Below, in pieces: positions 17,311-27,151 of a stretch of 64,000 bases of DNA. Numbering within the stretch: position 1 is the first letter of the stretch; every line of letters begins with the position of its first letter. Origin of the DNA: a bacterium (GTDB taxonomy: Bacteria; SZUA-79; Acidulodesulfobacterales; Acidulodesulfobacteraceae); the NCBI GenBank assembly GCA_021800805.1, contig JAJYYR010000002.1, positions 151,038-215,037 on the forward strand, read 5' to 3'. The notes beneath the pieces were generated by a model. That model made no database searches. It saw only the letters and a program-made list of their open reading frames with translations, and was not told the origin of the DNA. Position numbers and translations under genes: made by a program.

Positions 17311-18816
17311 ATGATAAAATGCAATTATAGAAAAAACAAATTTAATTATTTCCTCGCCGCGGCGTTTGCCGTTCTGCTTATGTTCTCTGCGGCTTTATTT
17401 TCGACGGCGTTTCCCCGTCCTGCTTATGCAGGAAAGCTTAAAAAGCTTAAATCCATTAAATCTAAAAGACGAAAAACATCCGGGAACAACGGCCTGCTCA
17501 AAGAAAAATTCAAAAATTTAGAGAAATATAAAAATCTCCTTAAGGAAGATTACCCAAATATAACCGCAATAGATTTAAAGACGGCATTAAGGCTTGCGCT
17601 TAAATATTATCCCGGCATACAGTCTTCGAAATATTCTTACGCCGCTTCCGTTTACAATAAAAACGAATCCCTCTATAATTACTATCCGCAGGTTTCAGCA
17701 AGCGCCCTTTATTCAAAAAATACGGTTATGAGCGTATCTTCGCTCGGTTCATACAGCCCCTCCCCCACATTTGTAAATAACGGGGGCATTAATTATTCCT
17801 TAAATACCTATCAGGCTAATTTAAGCGCTACATGGCTCTTGTATTCATTCGGTTCGAGACGCTACGGCTTTCTGCAGTCTTTTTACGGGATGAAAGTTTC
17901 TAAATACGCTTACAACCAAGAAATAAATGCGGATTTATATAGCGTCATACTAAATTTTGCCCAATATTTCGAGGATAAGGAAATCGAAAAAACGGATAAG
18001 GAAAACTTAAAAAACAACGAAACTGCATACAGGGCGGCGGAAGCCTTTTACAAAGTAGGAACCGGCGACCTCCTTGACGCCGAAACGGCAAAGGCAAACT
18101 TGGAAACGGCTAAAGCGGCATATATAAACTCCGGGTTCAATTTAAAAATTGCAAAGTTGGCGCTGATAAATTCTATAGGACTGCCGTTAAATAAAAATTA
18201 TAATTTCGTTAATACTATGACAATGGAAGGCTTTAACGAAAATTTAAAGGCGCTGATAAAATTGGGATTAAAATATAACCCCGTATTAAAAGAGAGCGGA
18301 TTTACCGTAAAATCCGGGAAGGCATCCGAAAAAGAAGCCGCGACCGGTTATTACCCTAACATAGATGCCAATTTTGCTTATACGGGAGAGAATTCCGTAT
18401 TCCCTTTAAACAGAAATTATACGACCGGAATAACCTTAAACATTCCCATATTTAACGGATTTTTAACTAAGAATAAAGTAGAATATTCGAAAGCTACGCT
18501 TTATAGTTCGGTCTGGAGAAAACGGTTGACTAAACAGAACCTTGTCTATACTATTTCGCAGGATTATTACGGTATAAAAAACCAGTATCTCACCGTTAAA
18601 GCGTTAAAACAATCCGAAACAGCTTCAAAATTGGCATACACGCTTGCGCTAAAAAGCTATGAGGTTGGTGTAGGCTCTATGGTCCAACTCGTAGCCGCTA
18701 ATGCCCAATATATTTCCGCAGTGACAAGCTATATAAACGGGGAATACTCTTACTTTTACCTAAAAGCCAAGCTTTATTCCGACCTCGGTTTAACGGTAAA
18801 ACATTATATAAAATAA
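17311..18816 (+). CDS. TolC-family outer membrane efflux protein
   Basis: TolC proteins form the outer-membrane channel and periplasmic tunnel of tripartite exporters. The protein has 501 residues. A positively charged start and a hydrophobic stretch (about 14-38) ending PAYAG look like a signal peptide cleaved near residue 40. Two repeated helical halves follow, with TALRLALKYYPGI near 95 and a long QANLSATWLLYSFGSR strand region. It is first in a four-gene operon with an adaptor, an ATPase and a permease, so it likely serves that MacAB-like pump. Confidence 0.9.
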   Translation: MIKCNYRKNKFNYFLAAAFAVLLMFSAALFSTAFPRPAYAGKLKKLKSIKSKRRKTSGNNGLLKEKFKNLEKYKNLLKEDYPNITAIDLKTALRLALKYYPGIQSSKYSYAASVYNKNESLYNYYPQVSASALYSKNTVMSVSSLGSYSPSPTFVNNGGINYSLNTYQANLSATWLLYSFGSRRYGFLQSFYGMKVSKYAYNQEINADLYSVILNFAQYFEDKEIEKTDKENLKNNETAYRAAEAFYKVGTGDLLDAETAKANLETAKAAYINSGFNLKIAKLALINSIGLPLNKNYNFVNTMTMEGFNENLKALIKLGLKYNPVLKESGFTVKSGKASEKEAATGYYPNIDANFAYTGENSVFPLNRNYTTGITLNIPIFNGFLTKNKVEYSKATLYSSVWRKRLTKQNLVYTISQDYYGIKNQYLTVKALKQSETASKLAYTLALKSYEVGVGSMVQLVAANAQYISAVTSYINGEYSYFYLKAKLYSDLGLTVKHYIK

Positions 18817-18855
18817 AAATGATTATGTTAAGGAATGACAAAATTGGGGTAAAAA

Positions 18856-20046
18856 ATGGGAAAAAATAAAAAATTTATCATAATAGCCGTCGTCGTTTTG
18901 ATTTTAATATCGGTTATTTCTTATCTCATAATAAAATCAAAAACAAAAAAGCAGTCTTACGAACTATATGCCGTCCAACCTATGACTATACAGAAATATA
19001 TTGCTACGACCGGAACGGCAAACCCCATTAATACCATAAACGTCGGCGCGCAGGTATCAGGAATATTTTCGAAGCTTTACGTCTGGTATAATTCGATAGT
19101 AAAAAAAGGTCAGCTTCTTGCAGAAATTAATCCTGCGCCGTTCATCCAAAAAGTCGATCAGGATAAAGCCAACCTTGCATCGGCAAAAGCAAACGTCCTG
19201 AAACAAAAGGCTCTTTTAGCATACGACAAGCTTACCTATATCAGAGATAAAAAATTATGGAAAGAAAACCTTATAGCCCATGCTACTGAGCAAAATGCCT
19301 ACAGCGTTTATCTTCAAGACGTAGCCCAGCTTAAATATCTTAAAGGCGTCGTAAATGCGGGTAAAGCGGCGCTTGCGCAGGATGAAACCAACCTGTCTTA
19401 CACAAAAATATACTCGCCCGTTAACGGCATTATAATAAACGTAAGCGTGGTCGTCGGGCAGACCGTAGCCTCGACTTTTCAAACCCCGAGCCTTTTTACC
19501 GTAGGAGAAGATATTACAAAAATGGAAATAGACACCACTACCAACGAAGCCGATCTTGGCGGAATAAAAAAAGGGGATAAAGCGTCGTTTACCGTATATG
19601 CCTATCCCGATAAGACGATATGGGGTTACGTTCATAACGTAAGAATAAATCCCACGACTGTTTCAGGGGTCGTAAGCTACAACGTTACGATATTTTTCGA
19701 CAATAAAAACGGATTGATACTTCCCGGTATGACGGCTATCGCTAAAATTTACGTTTCCGAAAAAAAAGGCGTTCTCGGCGTGCCTAACTCCGCCTTAAGG
19801 TTTATTCCGCCCGGCGAAAACAAGGGCATTTTAGACGCCCTTTCTAAAAAATTAAAAACCGGCGAAGGAGTCGTCTGGATATTAAAAAATAAAATACCGG
19901 AACCGTTAATAGTAAAGTTAGGCATAAATAACGACGAATATACGGAGGTTATATCTAAGGATATCACTGCCGGAACCGAGATAATAACGGGTTTGAAGTC
20001 TAATAATCAAACGGCGGCGGCACCCGGAAGAAAAATGTTCTTCTAG
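18856..20046 (+). CDS. Periplasmic adaptor subunit of a MacAB-like exporter
   Basis: Membrane-fusion (HlyD/MacA-type) proteins bridge the inner-membrane transporter and TolC. The 396-residue protein has an N-terminal transmembrane anchor (about 6-26), and a lipoyl-like half motif GAQVSGIFSKLYVWYNSIVK (about 62-81). A coiled-coil hairpin at about 95-165 is followed by beta-barrel and membrane-proximal domains. It begins 39 bases after the TolC gene and is followed after three bases by the ATPase gene. The substrate cannot be inferred. Confidence 0.9.
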   Translation: MGKNKKFIIIAVVVLILISVISYLIIKSKTKKQSYELYAVQPMTIQKYIATTGTANPINTINVGAQVSGIFSKLYVWYNSIVKKGQLLAEINPAPFIQKVDQDKANLASAKANVLKQKALLAYDKLTYIRDKKLWKENLIAHATEQNAYSVYLQDVAQLKYLKGVVNAGKAALAQDETNLSYTKIYSPVNGIIINVSVVVGQTVASTFQTPSLFTVGEDITKMEIDTTTNEADLGGIKKGDKASFTVYAYPDKTIWGYVHNVRINPTTVSGVVSYNVTIFFDNKNGLILPGMTAIAKIYVSEKKGVLGVPNSALRFIPPGENKGILDALSKKLKTGEGVVWILKNKIPEPLIVKLGINNDEYTEVISKDITAGTEIITGLKSNNQTAAAPGRKMFF

Positions 20047-20049
20047 CTT

Positions 20050-20781
20050 ATGAATAACCATAACCATGAAACGGAAAACATGAATATACCTCTTATAAGG
20101 CTTGAAAATATAGGCATGGTATATAAAATCGGAGATATTGCCTATGAAGTGCTAAAAGGCATAAATCTTATTATTAAAAACGGAGAATTTGTTTCTATAA
20201 TGGGAGCTTCGGGCTCCGGCAAATCCACGCTGATGAATATATTGGGATGCTTAGACAAGCCGACCTCGGGCAGTTATTTTCTTGAAGGGAACGATGTTTC
20301 CGGCTTGACGTCCGACGAACTTGCCGAAATACGAAATAAAAAAATAGGATTCGTATTTCAGGGATTTAACCTTATCCAGAGGCTTTCCATCATTGAAAAC
20401 GTAATGCTGCCGCTTTATTATTCAGGCATACATTCTAAAGATTCGGAGGAAATGGCTATGGAAGCTTTAAAACTCGTCGATTTATCCGATAAAGGAAATA
20501 AGTTTCCTAACCAGATATCCGGCGGCGAACAACAGAGGGTTGCTATCGCAAGGGCTATAGTAAACGATGCGCCGATAATTATGGCGGATGAACCGACCGG
20601 CAACCTTGATTCCGTGAGGGGAGCGGACGTTATGAATTTTTTCGGAAAAATCAACGCGGAGAGGGGGGCTACGATTATTCTCGTAACGCATGATAGGCAT
20701 ATAGCAGGCTATGGAAGAAGGCTCGTTACGGTTAAGGACGGAATAATCATATCTTCCGATATTATAGACGCAGGCGTCTAA
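20050..20781 (+). CDS. ABC transporter ATPase, MacB/LolD type
   Basis: This 243-residue ATPase has Walker A GASGSGKST (about 53-61), the signature SGGEQQRVAIARA (about 157-169), Walker B IIMADEPTGNLD (about 176-187) and a switch His in LVTHD. It powers the adjacent MacB-like permease. In E. coli MacB the ATPase and permease are one polypeptide; here they are two genes 8 bases apart. An extra N-terminal stretch rich in His/Asn/Glu (first ~13 residues) could be skipped by starting at the Met at residue 11. Confidence 0.93.
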   Translation: MNNHNHETENMNIPLIRLENIGMVYKIGDIAYEVLKGINLIIKNGEFVSIMGASGSGKSTLMNILGCLDKPTSGSYFLEGNDVSGLTSDELAEIRNKKIGFVFQGFNLIQRLSIIENVMLPLYYSGIHSKDSEEMAMEALKLVDLSDKGNKFPNQISGGEQQRVAIARAIVNDAPIIMADEPTGNLDSVRGADVMNFFGKINAERGATIILVTHDRHIAGYGRRLVTVKDGIIISSDIIDAGV

Positions 20782-20789
20782 AAAATTTT

Positions 20790-22025
20790 ATGAAGCAAAA
20801 AAGGGTAAAATTTGCATTTTTTCTGGATATTGAGTCTGCCTATAAGACTTTGCTGAGAAACAAAATCAGGTCTTTTTTGACTATACTCGGCATAATCATA
20901 GGCGTAGGTTCGGTTATTGCCACTATCAGCATAGGTCAGGGAGCGTCTAAGGCTATACAGAACTCCATAAACTCGCTTGGTTCGAATATGCTTATAGTCC
21001 TTCCCGGGTCGTCTTCCTTAGGCGGCATACACAGCGGGTTCGGGGTCTTGCCGACGCTGACTTTAAACGATGCCTATGCAATAAGAAAACTGTCCGCCGT
21101 AAAAACGGATTCGGGAAACCTCGGTATGTCTCAGCAGGTTATATGGCGCGGCAATAACTGGTCGACGTTAGTCGTAGGCGCAAATTCGACATTTACGGAA
21201 ATTAGAGATTGGCCGGTTGCAAAAGGAGTATTTTTTACCCATCAGCAGGTAGTTGCGGCGGCAAACGCGGCAGTTATAGGTCAGACTACCGCTTCTGAAC
21301 TTTTCGGACTTATAAACCCCATTGGACACATAATACTTATACATAATGTTCCGTTTACGGTAATAGGCCTTTTGTCCGTAAAAGGATTTAACGCTTTCGG
21401 GCAGGATCAGGACGATACGGTAGTAATTCCGATAACTACGATGTTAGAAAAAATTGCCGGAACCACTTGGGTGCATGCCATAGCCGTGTCGGCAAAAACT
21501 TCTAAGGATACGTCTTTAGCCCAGTCTGAAATTACGGCGCTTTTAAGGCAGAGACACCATATACCCCTGCATAAACCGAACGACTTTTTTGTCCGAAACC
21601 TTACCGAACTTGCTGAAACCGCAAACTCGAGCGCAAATACTTTTACTATTCTTCTTGCAAGCATAGCGGCGGTTTCCTTGCTCGTGGGCGGCATAGGCAT
21701 AATGAATATAATGCTCGTTTCCGTTACCGAAAGGACAAAAGAAATAGGGATAAGAATGGCTATAGGGGCTAAAAAATCGGATATACTCAAGCAATTCCTG
21801 ATAGAATCGTCCGTTTTAAGCCTTTTCGGAGGCTTGCTCGGAATAGCCTTCGGATTTGGAATTTCAAGCGCCATAACCGCTTTTTCCCCGCTGAAAACTA
21901 TCGTTACGACGGAACCGATAATAATCTCTCTCGTCTTTTCTCTATGCGTAGGAATTTTCTTCGGCTTTTACCCAGCCTATAAAGCCTCGCGTATGAATCC
22001 CGTCGAAGCCCTCAGGTACGAGTAA
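20790..22025 (+). CDS. ABC transporter permease, MacB type
   Basis: This 411-residue permease has a first transmembrane helix at about 26-47 and a large periplasmic MacB_PCD domain (about 50-250). An FtsX-type three-helix domain lies at about 285-405, with GGIGIMNIMLVSVTERTKEIG just after its first helix. Such transporters work by mechanotransmission on periplasmic substrates rather than by moving them across the inner membrane. It ends the operon, and the next gene is convergent. Confidence 0.93.
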   Translation: MKQKRVKFAFFLDIESAYKTLLRNKIRSFLTILGIIIGVGSVIATISIGQGASKAIQNSINSLGSNMLIVLPGSSSLGGIHSGFGVLPTLTLNDAYAIRKLSAVKTDSGNLGMSQQVIWRGNNWSTLVVGANSTFTEIRDWPVAKGVFFTHQQVVAAANAAVIGQTTASELFGLINPIGHIILIHNVPFTVIGLLSVKGFNAFGQDQDDTVVIPITTMLEKIAGTTWVHAIAVSAKTSKDTSLAQSEITALLRQRHHIPLHKPNDFFVRNLTELAETANSSANTFTILLASIAAVSLLVGGIGIMNIMLVSVTERTKEIGIRMAIGAKKSDILKQFLIESSVLSLFGGLLGIAFGFGISSAITAFSPLKTIVTTEPIIISLVFSLCVGIFFGFYPAYKASRMNPVEALRYE

Positions 22026-22081
22026 TCCCTTAATCGGCTTGTAGAGTGATATATTTACTAAAGAGGTTTAACATATATTTA

Positions 22082-22867
22082 TCAATAATTATCTATCTTT
22101 TCTTCCGCTATTTTTTTAAATTTGCACTGCAGTTTATCTTTGAACTCTTTTCCGACTTTGTCGAATTCTTCCAACAACTGCGGGAAAGTATTGCTCCCGC
22201 CGATAAAGTCCCAGTATTCGTCCCCTACCAAAAAATCGTTGGGATGGTTCATCATTCCAACTTCGGTAAAACGGGAATACGGCCGGGGGTGATAGGGATT
22301 ATAAGGAAATGCAAGGAATACCCTTACGGAAGAAGACCTCTTTCGTGCAACCCATTCTAATAATTTCGTTTTACTCTTTTCAAAAACGTCTATATTCGGT
22401 TTTACGGTTTTAATCTCGAAAAAAAATTCTTTACCGTTCTTTTTCATATAAAAATCTGCAATATTGCCTGATTTCTGGAACTCCCCGCCGGAAGAAGACG
22501 CCGACAAAACTTCTTTAACTTCTTGATTTATATCGGATTTCCTTTTGCCTTCCCGTAACTCGTTAATTATCTTAGATATAGCCGTTTTTTGCGAGGAAGA
22601 TATTACCCCGCCGACGCCGTAATTTCGGAAAGCATCATCCGCATTTTCCGATGCGATTATTACGGACACGTCTTCATAGATAGACATGCCCAGCGTCGTG
22701 GCTAAAGAGTGTATAAAAGAGTAGGCGGCAATTTTTTCGTTGTCCTGAATAAGCCTTGCTAAAAAAGGCATAGAGGTCGTTTCTCGTCCATATTCTTTGA
22801 GTTTATTTTCTATTTTTCTGCTTAAAAGTTCCCTAATTTTATCTTTTTGACTTTGAGATAAAGACAT
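22082..22867 (-). CDS. TdeIII-family type II restriction endonuclease
   Basis: The 261-residue protein resembles TdeIII-type endonucleases, with the characteristic early segment KIRELLSRKIENKLK and a central YGVGGVISSSQKTAI. The likely nuclease core is the FYMKKNGKEFFFEIKTVKPN stretch at about 140-159, a PD-(D/E)xK-like arrangement ending in E-x-K. TdeIII cuts GGNCC, but specificity here is not proven. Its start lies 3 bases from the methyltransferase stop, so the two are translated as a pair. Confidence 0.82.
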   Translation of the reverse strand: MSLSQSQKDKIRELLSRKIENKLKEYGRETTSMPFLARLIQDNEKIAAYSFIHSLATTLGMSIYEDVSVIIASENADDAFRNYGVGGVISSSQKTAISKIINELREGKRKSDINQEVKEVLSASSSGGEFQKSGNIADFYMKKNGKEFFFEIKTVKPNIDVFEKSKTKLLEWVARKRSSSVRVFLAFPYNPYHPRPYSRFTEVGMMNHPNDFLVGDEYWDFIGGSNTFPQLLEEFDKVGKEFKDKLQCKFKKIAEEKIDNY

Positions 22868-22870
22868 CGT

Positions 22871-24538
22871 CTATCCTTCCTTCATATGAAAAATAATTTC
22901 CGCATAAGCGTTTTTGTCTTTCTCGGTTCTGTTTAAAACCGGCCGCTTAAACCTGCTGATAATGCGCATGCCTGCTTTTTCGGCAATCTCTGGATATAGA
23001 TTATATTTGTCGTTTGCTACGAGAAACACGTTGTAATCGTCCGCAAGATATTTCTTGCAGTTATTCAAAACCCCCGCCACGCCTTCTACGTAAGCCGCGC
23101 GGGCATCTCTGCCCGTTCCTTTGCTTAACGGCCCTATCTCAAAATCGTCTTTTCTCGAAAAACCGAAAAGGTCATATGCATATGCATGTTGTTCGTGGTA
23201 ATCTATAAGACCGACATACGGCGGACTGGAAAATATACCGGCTATTTTTTTATTTCTTGTCAACCCGGCTAATTCCGGTTTTGATTTTTCCAATGCCTGC
23301 AAAATGTCTATAGTCCTAGAATCTCCCGTCAAACAAGTTTGAAAAGTATTTGTTTTGATTTTACTAAACTGGTTTAACCTTGCCACGGTATCGTTGCTAT
23401 ACCGCAGCCACCAGCCAAAAATCGAAAACACAGGCTTGCATATTTTTTTGTGTTTTGTGCAGTAATATGCCGTTGTTACCGGACTTAACAACGTAGCAAG
23501 GTCGGAATGCGTCGTAGCCCTGCACGACCTTATCGTCCTGCTTAAAATAATAGCTACTATGCTTCTTGTTTTCTTATCCGGTATTTTTTTTATAAGTTCG
23601 AATACGAAATCTATTTCCGAACGAATATTGGGTAAATACCATTTATCAAGAAAATGGCTAACGCGAACTTCGTTGCCGTTTCTTTTCTGAAATAATTCTA
23701 TCCCGTATTCTGCAACAAGCTTGTTATATATATGTAAAAATTCCTTTTCTTTTAGTGATCCATATACTGTTTCGCCTATCTCTCTATTTTCTAATTTATA
23801 TTTATACTCGGGGGAAGGAAAATATTTATCGTTAAATACGGCTAACTCTTCGGCAAGTTTAGATTCGAATTTCGCCGTATTAGAACCGGCAGTATAATCA
23901 ATTAATCTCTCCGTTATTTTATTGACCGTCCGGTTTAATAAGGCAAGGTCGTATTCATTAACCTTGGCATTGGCGATGAGGGCATTAAAAATAGAAACGT
24001 CTATTCCTATTGCATGCATCCCTAATTCGCTGCACTGGACAAGGGTAGTGCCGCTTCCGCAAAAAGGGTCAAGAATTATATCGTTTTTTTTAAAATAAAC
24101 ATTTTTTTTAAATTCGTCGGTTTTTGCGTCCAAAAAGTATTCTACAAGCTGAGGGATAAATTTTCCCTTATAAGGATGTAGCCTGTGGACGTGTTTTGTA
24201 GTATCTTTTTCCCTCAAGTTATCGAAGGAAAGATGCCAGTTTAAATCGTTTCCCAGACGGCTTTTCCAGATTAACTCGCGTTTTCCGTTAAAAGAATCGT
24301 AATATTTTTTTAAGTCGCTTAACTTTATTAATGCCGAGCCGTTATCGCCGTACTTTTTTATTTTGCCGTATTGAATAAGGTAGGATATATTGGATACATC
24401 AATTTTTTTCTCCAAAAAATTGCTCGCCCAAACGCTCGCCTCTTTTATTGTAAGCAAATCCGGCACTTCCTCTATTTCTTCCTTCTTAAAAGCGGCGGCT
24501 GCCGTGGTTGGGCGCATCGTGTTTTGTTCCATTTTCAT
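22871..24538 (-). CDS. Type II DNA methyltransferase with N-terminal DNA-binding domain
   Basis: The 555-residue enzyme would protect the sites cut by the adjacent endonuclease. The SAM-binding motif DPFCGSGTTLVQ is at about 156-167. The catalytic SPPY motif is much later, near 440, which is the reverse of the usual order in N4-cytosine/beta-class enzymes. SPPY favours N4-cytosine or N6-adenine modification. Residues ~22-80 (LTIKEASVWAS through IKLSDLKKYYDSF) look like a winged-helix/MerR-type module. The protein is considerably larger than simple N4 methylases. Confidence 0.85.
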   Translation of the reverse strand: MKMEQNTMRPTTAAAAFKKEEIEEVPDLLTIKEASVWASNFLEKKIDVSNISYLIQYGKIKKYGDNGSALIKLSDLKKYYDSFNGKRELIWKSRLGNDLNWHLSFDNLREKDTTKHVHRLHPYKGKFIPQLVEYFLDAKTDEFKKNVYFKKNDIILDPFCGSGTTLVQCSELGMHAIGIDVSIFNALIANAKVNEYDLALLNRTVNKITERLIDYTAGSNTAKFESKLAEELAVFNDKYFPSPEYKYKLENREIGETVYGSLKEKEFLHIYNKLVAEYGIELFQKRNGNEVRVSHFLDKWYLPNIRSEIDFVFELIKKIPDKKTRSIVAIILSRTIRSCRATTHSDLATLLSPVTTAYYCTKHKKICKPVFSIFGWWLRYSNDTVARLNQFSKIKTNTFQTCLTGDSRTIDILQALEKSKPELAGLTRNKKIAGIFSSPPYVGLIDYHEQHAYAYDLFGFSRKDDFEIGPLSKGTGRDARAAYVEGVAGVLNNCKKYLADDYNVFLVANDKYNLYPEIAEKAGMRIISRFKRPVLNRTEKDKNAYAEIIFHMKEG

Positions 24539-24717
24539 ATTTTATGTTATGCTTAAGACAACAAACGCAAAAGGCATGCTTTTGCATAGCGAAGTTCATT
24601 TCTATTTCATCAAAAAAGTAAATTTATGTCAATATATTTATCGAACAAAGTAATACTAAACGCACCTGCCTTTACATCTTTAAAATTTATTAAATTTCTG
24701 TTATGATTAATAATTAA

Positions 24718-24745
24718 ATATGTAAAATTTTGAAATTTTACATAT
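24718..24745. promoter_or_regulatory. 28-bp palindrome upstream of cysE-rrf2
   Basis: Perfect 13-bp arms, ATATGTAAAATTT (24718-24730) and its reverse complement (24733-24745), flank a 2-base centre. It lies 25 bases upstream of cysE in an otherwise featureless 230-base gap after the divergent methyltransferase gene. The form suits an operator of the Rrf2 regulator encoded two genes along; this is inference. A TATGAT at 24702-24707 may be the -10. Confidence 0.5.
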
Positions 24746-24770
24746 ACTAAAAAACTAAAAAAATAATTTA

Positions 24771-25427
24771 ATGTTCAAAACTTTAAAGGAAAATATAAAT
24801 TCGGTTTATGAAAGAGATCCTGCGGCAAGGAATGCAATAGAGGTGCTTACGTGCTATCCGGGTTTGCACGCCGTTTATATGCATAAGCTGTCGCATTTCT
24901 TATGGACCCACAAGTGCAAGCTCTTAGGCAGGCTGGTTTCACAGGCAGGCAGATTTTTAACCGGCATCGAAATACATCCCGGAGCAAAAATCGGAAGAAG
25001 GTTTTTTATAGACCACGGTATGGGAGTCGTAATAGGCGAAACTGCCGAAATAGGCGACGACGTTACTATTTATCACGGCGTTACTCTCGGAGGGACAAGC
25101 TGGAAAAAAGAAAAAAGACATCCCACCATAGGCGACAGGGTTATAATAGGAACCGGAGCAAAAATACTCGGTCCTTTGACCATAGAACACGATTCTAAAA
25201 TAGGCGCAAATTCCGTAGTGGTTAATACCGTTCCCGCTCACTCGACCGTCGTCGGAATACCTGCAAAGTCCGCTAAGAGGGACGAGTCTGAGGTTCACGA
25301 CAACATAGACCTCGAGCATAACAGGTTATTCGACCCTGCTTTTTACGAAATTTCCATTTTAAAATCTAAAATATCGGAACTTGAAAATAAAATTCGAGAG
25401 ATTGAGGCCGTTCAAAAACAAAAATAA
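24771..25427 (+). CDS. cysE: Serine O-acetyltransferase
   Basis: CysE makes O-acetylserine from serine and acetyl-CoA, the carbon skeleton for cysteine. The 218-residue protein has the N-terminal helical part and the left-handed beta-helix of hexapeptide repeats (about 65-165). It shows the conserved [19 protein letters not shown] (about 79-97) and YHGVTLGGT. The C-terminal tail (about 190-218) is a charged helix. It is the shorter, epsilon-proteobacterial/Gram-positive style of CysE. It begins a sulfur-supply gene run. Confidence 0.95.
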   Translation: MFKTLKENINSVYERDPAARNAIEVLTCYPGLHAVYMHKLSHFLWTHKCKLLGRLVSQAGRFLTGIEIHPGAKIGRRFFIDHGMGVVIGETAEIGDDVTIYHGVTLGGTSWKKEKRHPTIGDRVIIGTGAKILGPLTIEHDSKIGANSVVVNTVPAHSTVVGIPAKSAKRDESEVHDNIDLEHNRLFDPAFYEISILKSKISELENKIREIEAVQKQK

Positions 25428-25430
25428 ACT

Positions 25431-25943
25431 ATGAAACTTTCTTCTAAAGGACAATATGCCGTCAGGGCGTTAATAGATTTATCGTATAATTCAAAAGATA
25501 ACTCCGCCCCCATAAGTTTAAAGGATATAGCGGCAAGAGAATCTATATCTCTGCACTATCTCGAACAGATATTTTTTATTTTAAAGAAAGCCGGCATCGT
25601 AAGGAGCCTCAGAGGTCCAAACGGAGGGTATCTTCTTAATAAAAAGCCTTCGGAGATCCTTATAGGCGATATAATAGCTTCGGTCGAACCGATTGAAATC
25701 ATAAGCTGCATAAGCAAATCCAAAAATAAAAAAGAATGCGGCAGGAAATCGATTTGTCTTGCTTTCGATATGTGGAATTCTATATCTAATAAAATAACCG
25801 AATTTTTAAATTCCATTACTATAGAAGACGTAATTAACGAATATAGACAAAAACAGGAGCTGAATCAAAAGCAGGGTCGAAAAACAGCCGGTAAACCCTC
25901 AGAAAAACCCTTAAAAACCGATGCAGGAATAAAAAACTGTTGA
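25431..25943 (+). CDS. Rrf2-family regulator with three Cys (IscR-like)
   Basis: Rrf2 regulators control cysteine and iron-sulfur-cluster genes. The winged-helix part is at about 1-85 (MKLSSKGQYAVRALIDL; LRGPNGGYLL). Three cysteines C93, C103 and C109 lie where IscR has its 2Fe-2S ligands, although the first spacing is longer than in IscR (9 versus 5 residues between). The 170-residue protein ends in a basic, low-complexity tail. It is 3 bases after cysE and upstream of a cysteine desulfurase, so it likely controls this operon through the palindrome at 24718. Confidence 0.88.
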   Translation: MKLSSKGQYAVRALIDLSYNSKDNSAPISLKDIAARESISLHYLEQIFFILKKAGIVRSLRGPNGGYLLNKKPSEILIGDIIASVEPIEIISCISKSKNKKECGRKSICLAFDMWNSISNKITEFLNSITIEDVINEYRQKQELNQKQGRKTAGKPSEKPLKTDAGIKNC

Positions 25944-25986
25944 CTTTAATTTTGAGATAAAAAATTATAATAATATATAATAATAT

Positions 25987-27150
25987 ATGCCGAGAATTTA
26001 TTTAGACTATAATGCGACTACTCCTTTAGACCCCATAGTTCTCGAGGAAGTAATCGGCGCTTTGAAAAATTATCAGGGCAACCCCTCTTCGGTTTACGAA
26101 GAAGGAAGAGCCGCAAGAATTCTTATCGAAGACTCGAGAGAATACATCAAATCATTTTTAGATGCAAGAAATTCCGGCGAAATTATTTTTACTGCATCCG
26201 GTTCCGAATCCATTAACCTTGCTATAGCCGGCTCAGTTTATGCATATATGCGCGACAAAAAATCAAAACCGCATATTATTACTTCTCAAGTAGAACATGC
26301 CGCCGTTCTTAACACGTTCAAATTTTTAGAATCTGCCGGAGTCGAAACTACATACATAGGCGTAAACGAATTTGGAGGATTGCTCTTGGACGACCTGAAG
26401 TCTGTTATAAAAGAAAACACTATGCTTATATCCATAATGGGCGCGAATAACGAAACAGGCACGATATTTCCCTTAAAGCAAATCTTTGAAGAAATTAAAA
26501 AAATTAAAGACGATATACTTTTTCATAGCGACTTGGTTCAAATTATAGGAAAAAGCAATTTCAGCTTAAAAGATATTCCTTTAGACCTATGCAGTTTTTC
26601 CGGACACAAGTTTTACGCGTTAAAAGGTTGCGGAGCATTATATGTAAAAAAAGGAGTAAATATAGACCCTATAATACACGGCGGACATCAGGAGCGCGGG
26701 TTAAGAGCGGGGACAGAAAACATCGGCGGTATAGTTTCTATGGCTAAAGGTTTAAATATCCTCAAAAACGTTATGAACGAAGAATTAAACAGGATAAATA
26801 ATCTCGGAAGTATTTTTTTAGATAAACTTTTTTACGGCATAGAGGGCATAAAGCTTAACGGTCATCCGGTAAATAGGCTTAAAAATACTATAAACGTATC
26901 CTTCGACGGCGTTAAATCGGAAACCCTGCTTTTTAACCTCGACCTTTACGGTGTCAGTGCTTCCGCCGGTTCGGCATGTAATGCGGGAGCAGTATCTTTA
27001 TCCCACGTTTTAAAGGCTCACGGATATGACGCCAAAAGAATAGAATCGGCTATAAGATTCAGTATAGGCAGATTTACTACCGAGGACGATATAGATTATG
27101 CAGTCAGCGCTATAAAAAAGGGCGTGCTTAAATTAAGAGCCGGTTCGTAA
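25987..27150 (+). CDS. nifS: Cysteine desulfurase (NifS/IscS family)
   Basis: A PLP enzyme that releases sulfur from cysteine as a persulfide for Fe-S clusters and tRNA thiolation. Visible residues are H104 (QVEHAAV), D182 (HSDLVQ), the PLP lysine K208 (SGHKFYALKG) and the catalytic Cys C331 in the loop SASAGSACNAG. The length of 387 residues is typical of the NifS/IscS class. It is followed one base later by mnmA, which uses this sulfur. No IscU scaffold is present next to it. Confidence 0.95.
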   Translation: MPRIYLDYNATTPLDPIVLEEVIGALKNYQGNPSSVYEEGRAARILIEDSREYIKSFLDARNSGEIIFTASGSESINLAIAGSVYAYMRDKKSKPHIITSQVEHAAVLNTFKFLESAGVETTYIGVNEFGGLLLDDLKSVIKENTMLISIMGANNETGTIFPLKQIFEEIKKIKDDILFHSDLVQIIGKSNFSLKDIPLDLCSFSGHKFYALKGCGALYVKKGVNIDPIIHGGHQERGLRAGTENIGGIVSMAKGLNILKNVMNEELNRINNLGSIFLDKLFYGIEGIKLNGHPVNRLKNTINVSFDGVKSETLLFNLDLYGVSASAGSACNAGAVSLSHVLKAHGYDAKRIESAIRFSIGRFTTEDDIDYAVSAIKKGVLKLRAGS

Positions 27151-27151
27151 A

